Shown here one piece after another: positions 1 to 6,731 of a stretch of DNA of 7,217 nucleotides. Numbering within the stretch: position 1 is the first letter of the stretch; each line of letters opens with the position of its first letter. The stretch comes from Kiritimatiellia bacterium (lineage in GTDB: Bacteria; Verrucomicrobiota; Kiritimatiellia; RFP12; UBA1067), in NCBI GenBank assembly GCA_017521065.1, contig JAFXEA010000429.1:1-7217 (forward strand), written 5' to 3'. The position numbers and the translations under genes were made by a program. Below the pieces are notes generated by a model. That model was not told where the DNA came from, did no database searches, and worked only from the letters and a program-made list of their open reading frames with translations.

Positions 1-172
1 GTTCCAGCAGCTCCCCTTCCCTGATCCAACGGCGCTTACGCCCGAACACTTCGTCGGCAACAACGATTATTGCATAACCGCCGCCAACGACAAACAGCGC
101 TATCTTGAACCACTCCCAGAAGAGCGTCAGCAACCCCGCCTTTTCTGATCTTTCCCTTGTTTCATTCAACAT
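1..172 (-). CDS. chrA: Chromate transporter family protein (ChrA), N-terminal part, gene cut by window edge
   Basis: The first 57 codons of a gene read leftward from an ATG at 172-170 and run off the window at base 1. After a charged start (MLNETRERSEK) comes LFWEWFKIALFVVGGGYAII (residues 17-36), then a basic stretch GRKRRW (44-49) and REGELLE. This matches the opening of the chromate transport protein family: a first amphipathic and membrane segment with a Phe-Lys-Ile core, the GGGYA glycine motif (30-34), then a charged loop ending in a Trp and acidic residues. Family members are inner-membrane anion transporters, some of which export chromate. Many short-chain members come as adjacent pairs, and their true substrate is often unknown. 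No Shine-Dalgarno sequence precedes the ATG; a TTG at 169 is an alternative start. The family call is fairly firm, but the substrate is not established from 57 residues. Confidence 0.82.
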   Translation of the reverse strand, partial: MLNETRERSEKAGLLTLFWEWFKIALFVVGGGYAIIVVADEVFGRKRRWIREGELLE

Positions 173-180
173 GACCAGAT

Positions 181-186
181 ATTATA
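181..186 (-). promoter_or_regulatory. Possible -10 hexamer for chrA
   Basis: Read on the minus strand this is a perfect TATAAT. It ends only 8 bases before the chrA ATG at 172, so transcription from it would give an almost leaderless mRNA. That would fit the absence of a ribosome binding site. No good -35 box lies 16-19 bases upstream; the nearest candidate is a TTGGAT about 22 bases away. It may be chance in an AT-rich gap, and chrA may instead be read through from the rhamnosidase operon. Confidence 0.25.
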
Positions 187-224
187 CACCATCTCTCAGC
201 TGCAGATTATCCAAAATAACCGTT

Positions 225-241
225 CCACTTTTCGGAAGTGA
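225..241 (-). terminator. Weak stem-loop after the GH78 gene
   Basis: On the minus strand CACTT (240-236) and AAGTG (230-226) form a five-pair stem with a five-base loop, extended by one T-G pair. It lies about 45 bases past the GH78 stop. The following sequence, AACGGTTATTTT, is only moderately T-rich and not directly adjacent. This is the best terminator candidate at the end of the operon, but it is weak and read-through into chrA is possible. Confidence 0.22.
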
Positions 242-250
242 CAATACTCA

Positions 251-265
251 CGACCTGACAGGCCG
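251..265. repeat. 15-base interrupted palindrome between GH78 and chrA genes
   Basis: The bases read CGACCTGACAGGCCG. This has the symmetrical form CGnCCTGnCAGGnCG, with six matching bases in each arm around position 258. It starts 20 bases past the GH78 stop and its centre is 86 bases upstream of the chrA start. As RNA it would give a short hairpin with a five-base loop but no following U run, so a terminator role is poorly supported. A dimeric regulator site is the alternative. No known consensus is recognised. Confidence 0.35.
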
Positions 266-285
266 CTAAACAGCGTCGAGAAACC

Positions 286-2688
286 TCAACGGACAACATT
301 GACGCCCGAACTTAAAGGCAGCATCAAATTTCCGTAGATGAACTCTCCTGCAACAGGTGTCGTAACCCTTCCTCGCACAGAACCATCTTCAAATACAAGA
401 TCTACTTCAACCATCTTTCCCGATGGATGCGGATATGTTGCATAGACCTTATTGAGACCTCCTGGCTGAGGCGTTATTCTCACTCGTTCAAAAAACGGCG
501 CTGCACTCCGGATTCCGGCCACCCCCGTACGAAGGAACCATATGGGATGCGCCCCCCATGCATGACAATCGCTACGTGTGTAGGTGTCGGGAAATTCAGG
601 TGACTCCAGTGTGGTGGTGGCGCCGAGTTTGACATAGCCTTTCCATAGGTCCAGCCGTTTAAGGAAAAGGTCTGCCCGTCCGAACTTGAAATACGTTTCG
701 AAGAGATAATACGAAAAATATACCGTGGTCCGGTCCATGTCCTTTTCGGTTATCAACCGTTCAAAGAGGGCCTTTGCCCGTGTCGGCTCGAATACGTCCG
801 TCAGAAGCGCAAGGCATTGCGCATGCTCTGCAAACACAGTATGTGCCGCATCAGACGCGAAAAGCCCACGCCTTTCATTGAAGAACGTGTTGACCACCGC
901 CTTTTTAAGACGATTCGCCTTTTCACGCCAATGCGCTGCAAGATGACGGTTCCCGAACGCATCTTCAACGCGGACAGCACCTTGAAGAGCATGTATGTAG
1001 AAGAGGTTCAGCTCCGCATTCGCCCCCCCGCCCTGCGAGCCCGGCGCCCATCCGTTCTTCCATCCTGGCACCCAATCAAGGAACGACCATCCAGGAATAT
1101 TCTCCAGCAATCCATCCGCCCTCTCATACAGCTCAAATGCACTCAATGTGTTTCGAAAACCCGGCAGACGGGCACGAAGCCAGTCACGATTTGTGTGATT
1201 CATCACGTAATCGGAATACATACCAAGATAGCACAGAGTGTAAGCCGCGCCGTCCTGGGGGCAGACGGTTGGAAAGTTGAACGGCACGATACCGTCGTCG
1301 CGACGGTTGAGATCGAATATCTCAATAGCCCGACGGATCATTGCGTCATCCGCAGTCATGGCGGATATGACATTCAACTGTATCCGGGTATCGCCTGGAT
1401 ACATCTGCTGTTCATAGTATGGGCAGTCGAAAAGCATTTCATGGCAGCACATCTGCATCGCACGGACGCATATAGCCTGCACATCGTCTATCGCCGGATC
1501 GCCAGCCCCCTTGAAGCGGGATTCGCATTCAAGAGGATAGCGCGTCTCAAGAAGCGAAAAATCCTGTATCTCAACAGGTTCGTCGCCCGCCTCGACGACA
1601 ATCTCACACCACCGTCCGCAACGAAACCATGGAGGCTGAAACACGGCACGGTCTCGCCCATCAAAGACAAACCGGTCCCCAAAGCCATCAAAAGTTTTTC
1701 CACGCCATTCGTTGCGGTTGCCTTTGAAGCGGTTTCCCTTTGCTTTGGAATCCAGTGCCTGTCCCCGCAGAGACTCCGCCCACCTCCATGTCATTTTACC
1801 ACCTTTGCCGCCCTTGACCACGGCCTCAGGATAGGCACAGATGTAGCGGTCCAAATCCCAGAGAATACGTTTCTTCTCGCCAGGCCGTACCATAATAGGG
1901 AATGACATCTCTTCACCATCGACAAATCGGCCGGGACGTACCCTATCGGACATCTGATCCCGCAACTGTGATGGATAGAGCATCCATCCTTCCTGACGCA
2001 GTCCATAGGCGTTTCCATCCAGGAGTGGCTTCCGCACAACCGCAGGATCTGTCCATTCCGTCGGTTCGGCCTCATGCGAACCTGTGCCGTATATCTCAAA
2101 TCCGTCACCGGTTCCCCACACGCCGCCAGACTTCCCAATGCTTTTTACATTATCTGGAAGCAACCCACACGTCCATTTCCCGCGTCCGGTAGTCAGAACC
2201 GCATCATACGGGCCCTCCGCCTTCAGGCAGAATCCGTGCCTATACGAATGCTGAGCGTGAGGAAACTGAAACGGCGGTAGCTTCCAGACCGTCGCCTCAA
2301 GCACATGCACTCCCGGCTCAAGTATTGCGCGATAGCTCTGATACATCCAGTTGTCCACTGTTCCACGATGTGGACCTCTCGAAACAAAAGATCCATCAAT
2401 CGTCAGAAGATACCGTTCATCCCCTGTAACATCGAAAACGAGAGGTGCTCCGTCGCTTGTGAACGTGCAGCGAAAACGTACGATGCTCGGTGCTTTCACC
2501 GGTCCATTCGCATACGCAAGAACCGGATGGGTAATCCACGCAGCCTGATCGATCGGCTGAACCGGGAACACAGATGTGTTGCCACGAGTAAAACGCGGGA
2601 TTCTGTAGATACGCTCTGTGGAGTCTCCATGGACGGCCATCGCCATCAGAAGAAAAAAGAAGAGACCGGCATAGAGCGTCTTAAGCAT
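286..2688 (-). CDS. Secreted alpha-L-rhamnosidase, glycoside hydrolase family 78
   Basis: An 800-residue protein. Residues 1-21 are a signal peptide (MLKTLYAGLFFFLLMAMAVHG) with no lipobox cysteine, so it is probably periplasmic or released. Residues of about 65-170 look like the beta-sandwich of bacterial rhamnosidases (YLLTIDG, then FVSRGPHRG). A further linker and sandwich region follows, then the alpha/alpha-barrel from about 390 to 715 and a C-terminal beta domain to 800. The family signature is DCPYYEQQMYPGD (421-433). D421, E426 and D433 have the same spacing as D567, E572 and D579 of the Bacillus GL1 enzyme RhaB. E695 in GATTTLESPEF fits its general base E841. HAWGAHP (709-715) is the conserved end of the barrel. 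These enzymes release terminal alpha-L-rhamnose by inversion. The gene starts 3 bases past the stop of the upstream gene, so translation is probably coupled; a weak GGCGG precedes the ATG. The family is secure, but the natural substrate is unknown. Confidence 0.92.
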   Translation of the reverse strand: MLKTLYAGLFFFLLMAMAVHGDSTERIYRIPRFTRGNTSVFPVQPIDQAAWITHPVLAYANGPVKAPSIVRFRCTFTSDGAPLVFDVTGDERYLLTIDGSFVSRGPHRGTVDNWMYQSYRAILEPGVHVLEATVWKLPPFQFPHAQHSYRHGFCLKAEGPYDAVLTTGRGKWTCGLLPDNVKSIGKSGGVWGTGDGFEIYGTGSHEAEPTEWTDPAVVRKPLLDGNAYGLRQEGWMLYPSQLRDQMSDRVRPGRFVDGEEMSFPIMVRPGEKKRILWDLDRYICAYPEAVVKGGKGGKMTWRWAESLRGQALDSKAKGNRFKGNRNEWRGKTFDGFGDRFVFDGRDRAVFQPPWFRCGRWCEIVVEAGDEPVEIQDFSLLETRYPLECESRFKGAGDPAIDDVQAICVRAMQMCCHEMLFDCPYYEQQMYPGDTRIQLNVISAMTADDAMIRRAIEIFDLNRRDDGIVPFNFPTVCPQDGAAYTLCYLGMYSDYVMNHTNRDWLRARLPGFRNTLSAFELYERADGLLENIPGWSFLDWVPGWKNGWAPGSQGGGANAELNLFYIHALQGAVRVEDAFGNRHLAAHWREKANRLKKAVVNTFFNERRGLFASDAAHTVFAEHAQCLALLTDVFEPTRAKALFERLITEKDMDRTTVYFSYYLFETYFKFGRADLFLKRLDLWKGYVKLGATTTLESPEFPDTYTRSDCHAWGAHPIWFLRTGVAGIRSAAPFFERVRITPQPGGLNKVYATYPHPSGKMVEVDLVFEDGSVRGRVTTPVAGEFIYGNLMLPLSSGVNVVR

Positions 2689-2691
2689 ACA

Positions 2692-4803
2692 TCACCGCCG
2701 AGTTTCGATCAATGCTGCCAACTGGGAACGTGCCGCACGCACGGTCTTTGGGTCGCGAGCAAAATCCGTCATTGTCTTCACCAGTTCACCGACGACCGCA
2801 CCTGCGGACTCCTTACCAGCCCTGGCTTCCGCAAGCTGCATCCATTCGTAATCTTCAACGCCATCGCGCACCTGGGCAAGGCGAACCGACGGGAAAATAC
2901 GGTTCTTGCCAGGATACATAAGAACCCCGTCGCCTGGCATGCCCAGCGTATTGTAGGTCTTCCAATCCGGGAAATATGTATCCTTGTCGTCCATAAACAC
3001 GCGACTTCGCCAATCGTTCATGTGCCAGAACAGAAGTCCATCCGCACGGTAGCGGAACGTCAGCCAGCCAAGAACACGCCCTTCGATTGCGGGATATTCG
3101 AACGAGGCGAAATTGGCGTGTGGATGCACAGGTCCACAGCAGACATACCACCACGCCTGCTTGCCCTTGGCCCGAAGACGGTCTGAAACGTCCGGTCGGT
3201 ACGACTGCGTAAGCGGACAGAACCAATCTACCGATTCCAGATACGGGTTCGATTTTCCACGCGTTATGTCATAGTACATCAACGACGTCGTCATCACGGG
3301 AATGTCGGGGAAATCCGCCTTGATCTTCCGCCACAGCGTATCGATCCCCTTGTAGTAGTTCTCTTGACGTTCGTCAAATCCGTAGAGATACGCAAACTTT
3401 TCGAGCCCGTGCTTACGCAGTTCAACGACATACGGCGCCAGCCTGGACTTGAACTCCTCATAGAATGAATCACTGAAAAGGATCTCCGGCGACGAATTGC
3501 AGACCCATCTGGTCTTGGGATCTTTCGGCGGAGGGACGATGTTCAGTATGTTGAAGCGGTTCATGCCCCGCTTTTTCGCCATCAGCAAGTCTGAGATCGG
3601 AGGAGGGGTCGTGCGAGAAATGTCATCCGGGTTCAACCTGTGGTCAAGCATGATATCCCAGCTCTGACGGCGCATTTCAGCGTAGCGTTCATCGTTGTAC
3701 AGAAAACGGGTGCATCCATCCATTATGCTGAAGGCTGTAGGCATGCCGAACGTCTCAGGCAGCGAAAAATTTCTCACCCGGACGAACACTCGCACCTTCG
3801 CCCGCGAGCGCCCTTCTTCCGTAATTTCGACATCACCTGAATATACACCAGGAACGGCATCCGGATGGGCATGGACCGTAAACCACAGACCTTGGGTTGC
3901 CGCCCGGCGCACCTTGAAAGGTCTTGCCGGAAGCAGAGGATCCGGCAGCCACGTCTCATGTTCAGGCACGCCGAATGGATGTACCTTGTATCCAGGCTCA
4001 CGCGCGAGATATCCAACTCTCTGCCATGTCAGCGAACCTTTCATCCTCTCGCCTCTCAAGTTTCTCAAGACAGAGACCTTCACATTGCCGTTGGTCCATG
4101 CACGATTGCCTCCGCACGTTACCGCCACCTGAAAACTCTCCCTTTCGCGGCGGGCAACATCCAACTCAATGCGTTTCGATGCCGCAACCTCCTCTTTCTT
4201 CGGGAAGGTCAAAGGCGTCACAACACGCATCGAATCCGCCAGCCATACTGCATAGCCGTCACACGGAACAGCTCCCGTTTCGATATCGGTGGGCATGCGC
4301 GGGCTATCCACGGTTTTCTTTACACGCTCCTTGCCCTCGAACACCTCAAGATACGTGCGGTCCTTCAATTCGAACGGCAGACGCGTCTTTGTGTGGGACG
4401 ACAACCGGTCGCCGTGTCCCTCACGCCGCTCAAGCCAAAGCTTTCTGAATTCCACCTTGCGTTTCCCCGCTTCCGGGAACACGTACATCCATACTTTCTT
4501 CAACGGCTTTTTGGGCACATAAGCGCCGGTGATAGACTCCCACCCATGCGTACCTGGTCTCCAACTGCATTTGTATCCCCACACAGGAGTACCATCATCA
4601 TGCCACATGTCAAGATATATGCAATATTTCTCACCAATTACGTTCTCGCCCCGGCTTTCGCCACCGAACACAATAGGCGTCAGATCTGGCTTGTCGAACT
4701 CAAATTTCTTCCACAATCCACCTTTAAATACATCATCACCAAAACCAGACATGGCAACGGCTAATGCAAAAAACGGCAAAAGATACACTTTCACGAAAGA
4801 CAT
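2692..4803 (-). CDS. Secreted GH123-like glycoside hydrolase with C-terminal DUF4091 region
   Basis: A 703-residue protein counted from the ATG at 4803; a GTG at 4809 is an in-frame alternative adding two residues. Neither start has a well-spaced ribosome site, since GAGG touches the ATG. The N-terminus MSFVKVYLLPFFALAVAMSGFG is a signal peptide without a lipobox. Residues of about 28-128 look like a small beta-rich, perhaps carbohydrate-binding, module (low certainty). The GH123-type N-terminal sandwich follows, with ARRERESFQVAV (217-228) and WLPDPLLP (285-292). A barrel region from about 353 contains YLYGFDERQ, with D477 and E478. The C-terminus carries YRADGLLFWHMNDW (585-598) and VRLAQVRDGVEDYEW (640-654), typical of DUF4091 proteins. 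In characterised GH123 beta-N-acetylgalactosaminidases an Asp-Glu pair works by substrate assistance, and D477-E478 sits where that pair is expected. The substrate is not proven, because most DUF4091 proteins are untested. It is the second gene of the operon. Confidence 0.82.
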   Translation of the reverse strand: MSFVKVYLLPFFALAVAMSGFGDDVFKGGLWKKFEFDKPDLTPIVFGGESRGENVIGEKYCIYLDMWHDDGTPVWGYKCSWRPGTHGWESITGAYVPKKPLKKVWMYVFPEAGKRKVEFRKLWLERREGHGDRLSSHTKTRLPFELKDRTYLEVFEGKERVKKTVDSPRMPTDIETGAVPCDGYAVWLADSMRVVTPLTFPKKEEVAASKRIELDVARRERESFQVAVTCGGNRAWTNGNVKVSVLRNLRGERMKGSLTWQRVGYLAREPGYKVHPFGVPEHETWLPDPLLPARPFKVRRAATQGLWFTVHAHPDAVPGVYSGDVEITEEGRSRAKVRVFVRVRNFSLPETFGMPTAFSIMDGCTRFLYNDERYAEMRRQSWDIMLDHRLNPDDISRTTPPPISDLLMAKKRGMNRFNILNIVPPPKDPKTRWVCNSSPEILFSDSFYEEFKSRLAPYVVELRKHGLEKFAYLYGFDERQENYYKGIDTLWRKIKADFPDIPVMTTSLMYYDITRGKSNPYLESVDWFCPLTQSYRPDVSDRLRAKGKQAWWYVCCGPVHPHANFASFEYPAIEGRVLGWLTFRYRADGLLFWHMNDWRSRVFMDDKDTYFPDWKTYNTLGMPGDGVLMYPGKNRIFPSVRLAQVRDGVEDYEWMQLAEARAGKESAGAVVGELVKTMTDFARDPKTVRAARSQLAALIETRR

Positions 4804-4821
4804 CCTCACTTTTTATTATGA

Positions 4822-6489
4822 CTATCGTAAAATGATGGTCATGCCCAAGGTCGACACTCGCCTCTGGAATTTCTCAATCGGCAGAACTCCGCTCGTCACG
4901 CGCAGTTCATCGAAACTGAGATGTGTGATCGGCGAAGCCTTGCATTCATTGCATCCTACAGTTCCTTTATGACATCCTAACACAAGCCGAAGATTAGATG
5001 ATGCCGTGGCCGTTCCCAGCTGGTTCAACTGTCCGTTTTTCCAGTTGTCTGCAACCTTAACATAATCAATGTAGAGTTTCACGACCTCCGTAGGTTTGCC
5101 ATCTCGCATCCCCTGATCGATGGTAAAAGCGATATGATGCCAGGCGCCATCGAAGATATTGCCCCAATTGGAAGCGGTTTTAGCTTCACCCCCTGTTTGT
5201 GTCGGATTGTCAAATACCGTATACAAACCATTATTGTAGCGTTGAACATACGCCAGATGCACGGCACTCCAGTCCTTTGCCGCCGTCATGCACATCAAAT
5301 GCCCCCAATTCGGAACATTGCCTGATACTGCATCCATTTTCATGAAGAACTCGATCGTCAAGGCCTGACAGCTTCTCAGATTGACATGCGATATATCGAA
5401 GGTTGCCGCCGTTCCATTTCTTATCTGAAGAGCTGATTTATTGGACGCAAGCAGGACATTGCCCGCGCCATCCTCTATACCGGAGAACACAAACGGCTCA
5501 TAAACAAGATTTCCTTCCGCAAAATCGGATGAGAGTTTCGCATTATCCACAGCCGTTGCAGTACCAACACTCGGCTCGCAATTACCATCGAAAGAGCAGT
5601 GAAGCAATGTCTTTCCAACTGACGCAGTTGCAAAACGAAGCATATCATCACGCGAAAGGATCTCATCGGTAAAGCGGATTTCATCCCATGCGCCCCCACT
5701 GCACCAGCCACCGTTCGACTTTCCGCCAAAGCACCAGACAGCTCCGTCCACATAATGCAAAGGTCCTTTCAATATTGTGCTTTGAATCTTCCTGTAATCA
5801 ATGTATAAAATAAATTCATGCGTCTTTTCGTCAATAGTGAAAGCAAGATGATGCCACAAACCATCTGCAATCAACGTATAAGCCGAACTTGAAAGCTCCA
5901 CAGATGATTCTTTTTCCGTGCTACCGTCATCCTTGACATAGACATACCTGAGTCTGAGATGTTTGCAGTTCTCGGTGTAAAGCATGAACGTCTCGTCATT
6001 CGCTCCATCATGACGGGAGATCAAAGAAACGTAATGTCCACTGGCAACAGTATTGACAAAGCACTCAACTGTTCCGTGCTGGACATGCAGATCCTTGGCG
6101 CCATCCTTTTCCGTTATTGCGATGATTCCGCCTATATTCGATTCGGTTCCAACTGGATGGTACATATGCGATAGCGCACTGACGTTTTCGACAGGCTCAC
6201 CATTCACTCCATCACGATACATATTGAAAGGTGAGACAAAGAAATTGGTCGCCACCAGAGACTGAAAGCGAATTCCCCACGCCTGCCCTTTGTAGAACTC
6301 CGACAGGCGGGCAGGATATTTTTGTTCTTCAAGCGGAGCCGGAGACTCCACTGCATTTGGATACTCGTATCCAAGATCTCTAACAATACCGGGTGTGTCA
6401 TCAAAATGATACCAGGCAAGAGTCTTGCCCATAACGTCATGAACCAACACTAAAACCATGGCGACAATTGGAAGAACCTTAATTTTCAT
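4822..6489 (-). CDS. Secreted protein with two LamG-like (concanavalin-type) modules
   Basis: A 555-residue protein counted from the ATG at 6489. The reading frame is open to an ATG at 6540, but that codon overlaps the likely -10 region. Starting at 6489 puts AAGGAG nine bases upstream and gives a clean signal peptide, MKIKVLPIVAMVLVLVHDVMG. An in-frame ATG at 6498, seven bases after AAAGGA, is also possible. Two jelly-roll modules follow. The first (about 23-290) opens with LAWYHFDD, contains DGLWHHLAFTID (210-221) and closes with AWDEIRFTDEIL. The second (about 294-550) opens with LLHCSFDGN, contains DGAWHHIAFTID (447-458) and closes with LSFDELRVTSGVL. The shared DG-WHH-AFTID, LYIDY-K and DE-R-T elements show an internal duplication of the laminin_G_3 fold. 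No catalytic motif is seen. Such modules bind glycans or proteins or serve as surface scaffolds, and here binding is only inferred from the two enzyme genes downstream. It is first in the operon and looks more AT-rich than those two genes. Confidence 0.85.
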   Translation of the reverse strand: MKIKVLPIVAMVLVLVHDVMGKTLAWYHFDDTPGIVRDLGYEYPNAVESPAPLEEQKYPARLSEFYKGQAWGIRFQSLVATNFFVSPFNMYRDGVNGEPVENVSALSHMYHPVGTESNIGGIIAITEKDGAKDLHVQHGTVECFVNTVASGHYVSLISRHDGANDETFMLYTENCKHLRLRYVYVKDDGSTEKESSVELSSSAYTLIADGLWHHLAFTIDEKTHEFILYIDYRKIQSTILKGPLHYVDGAVWCFGGKSNGGWCSGGAWDEIRFTDEILSRDDMLRFATASVGKTLLHCSFDGNCEPSVGTATAVDNAKLSSDFAEGNLVYEPFVFSGIEDGAGNVLLASNKSALQIRNGTAATFDISHVNLRSCQALTIEFFMKMDAVSGNVPNWGHLMCMTAAKDWSAVHLAYVQRYNNGLYTVFDNPTQTGGEAKTASNWGNIFDGAWHHIAFTIDQGMRDGKPTEVVKLYIDYVKVADNWKNGQLNQLGTATASSNLRLVLGCHKGTVGCNECKASPITHLSFDELRVTSGVLPIEKFQRRVSTLGMTIILR

Positions 6490-6498
6490 ATAGAACAT

Positions 6499-6504
6499 CT
6501 CCTT
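6499..6504 (-). promoter_or_regulatory. Ribosome binding site deciding the LamG gene start
   Basis: The minus strand reads AAGGAG here, nine bases ahead of the ATG at 6489. A second purine run, AAAGGA at 6511-6506, lies seven bases ahead of another in-frame ATG at 6498. Both favour a start well inside the longest reading frame. This is the only convincing Shine-Dalgarno sequence in the window. Confidence 0.7.
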
Positions 6505-6530
6505 ATCCTTTCGTATTTGGATTGGAGTGG

Positions 6531-6561
6531 AATATATCATGACCTATTTTTTTTTTGTCAA
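6531..6561 (-). promoter_or_regulatory. Promoter of the three-gene operon with a poly-A spacer
   Basis: On the minus strand TTGACA (6561-6556) is a perfect -35 box. TATATT (6536-6531) matches the -10 consensus at five of six positions with a 19-base spacer; GATATA (6538-6533) at 17 bases is a poorer alternative. The last A of the -35 box and the nine bases after it form an uninterrupted run of ten A's (6556-6547). Transcription would start near 6523-6526 and give a leader of about 35 bases carrying AAGGAG. The layout matches a housekeeping sigma-70 promoter. Spacer length is longer than optimal, so strength may depend on an activator or on the length of the A run. Confidence 0.68.
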
Positions 6562-6589
6562 GCAATTTTTCACGCAATTTTGGCAATTT
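6562..6589 (-). repeat. Three AAATTGC direct repeats upstream of the -35 box
   Basis: On the minus strand AAATTGC occurs at 6589-6583, 6580-6574 and 6568-6562, with the last copy abutting TTGACA. Start-to-start distances are 9 and 12 bases, near one helical turn. Together with the A-rich flanks they could act as an UP element for the polymerase alpha subunit, or as sites for a regulator. A related TTGCAAAAATTTT lies further upstream, around 6599-6611. Confidence 0.45.
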
Positions 6590-6731
6590 GAGAGGGTGTG
6601 AAAATTTTTGCAAGTAGCATCATGCCGCGATAGGGAGATTAGAGCGGATTGTCGTCCGGGGTTCTTTACAGGATGATAACCCTCAAAAATACTGAACACG
6701 AATGGCAAGGGAGGCTCAAAAAAGTCGCCGC
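6590..6731. other. Gap between the dprA end and the operon promoter
   Basis: No gene is supported here. It contains an A6/T6 run at 6718-6723 just past the dprA stop, without a proper stem before it. An imperfect inverted repeat, GGGTT and AACCC, is separated by 14 bases around 6659-6682 and has no T run. Reading frames crossing the gap lack a ribosome site and any family resemblance. No clear dprA terminator was found, so some dprA transcription could enter the operon. Confidence 0.4.

Noticed and set aside
817..1905. A 362-codon open frame on the plus strand opposite the GH78 gene
   Set aside because: It lies wholly inside a gene with a clear family match on the other strand, has no ribosome site, and its translation is rich in Arg, His and Pro without any domain. 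It is a shadow of the coding bias.
2305..3186. A 293-codon plus-strand frame spanning the junction of the GH78 and GH123-like genes
   Set aside because: It overlaps both real genes antisense and has no recognisable motif or start signal.
3865..4764. A 299-codon plus-strand frame opposite the GH123-like gene
   Set aside because: Antisense shadow with basic, low-information translation and no family resemblance.
6655..6685. Inverted repeat GGGTT/AACCC as a terminator or riboswitch piece
   Set aside because: Only five pairs around a 14-base loop, no following T run, and no wider conserved structure visible.
6718..6731. T6 run directly after the dprA stop as an intrinsic terminator
   Set aside because: The preceding GGCGGCGAC has no upstream partner to form a stem. 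The only pairing (GGCGGC with GCCTCC, one mismatch) places the T run in the loop.
286..6731. CRISPR array, tRNA or rRNA gene, insertion sequence or toxin-antitoxin pair
   Set aside because: No spaced direct repeats, no cloverleaf arms, no transposase frame with terminal inverted repeats and no small overlapping gene pair were found on either strand.
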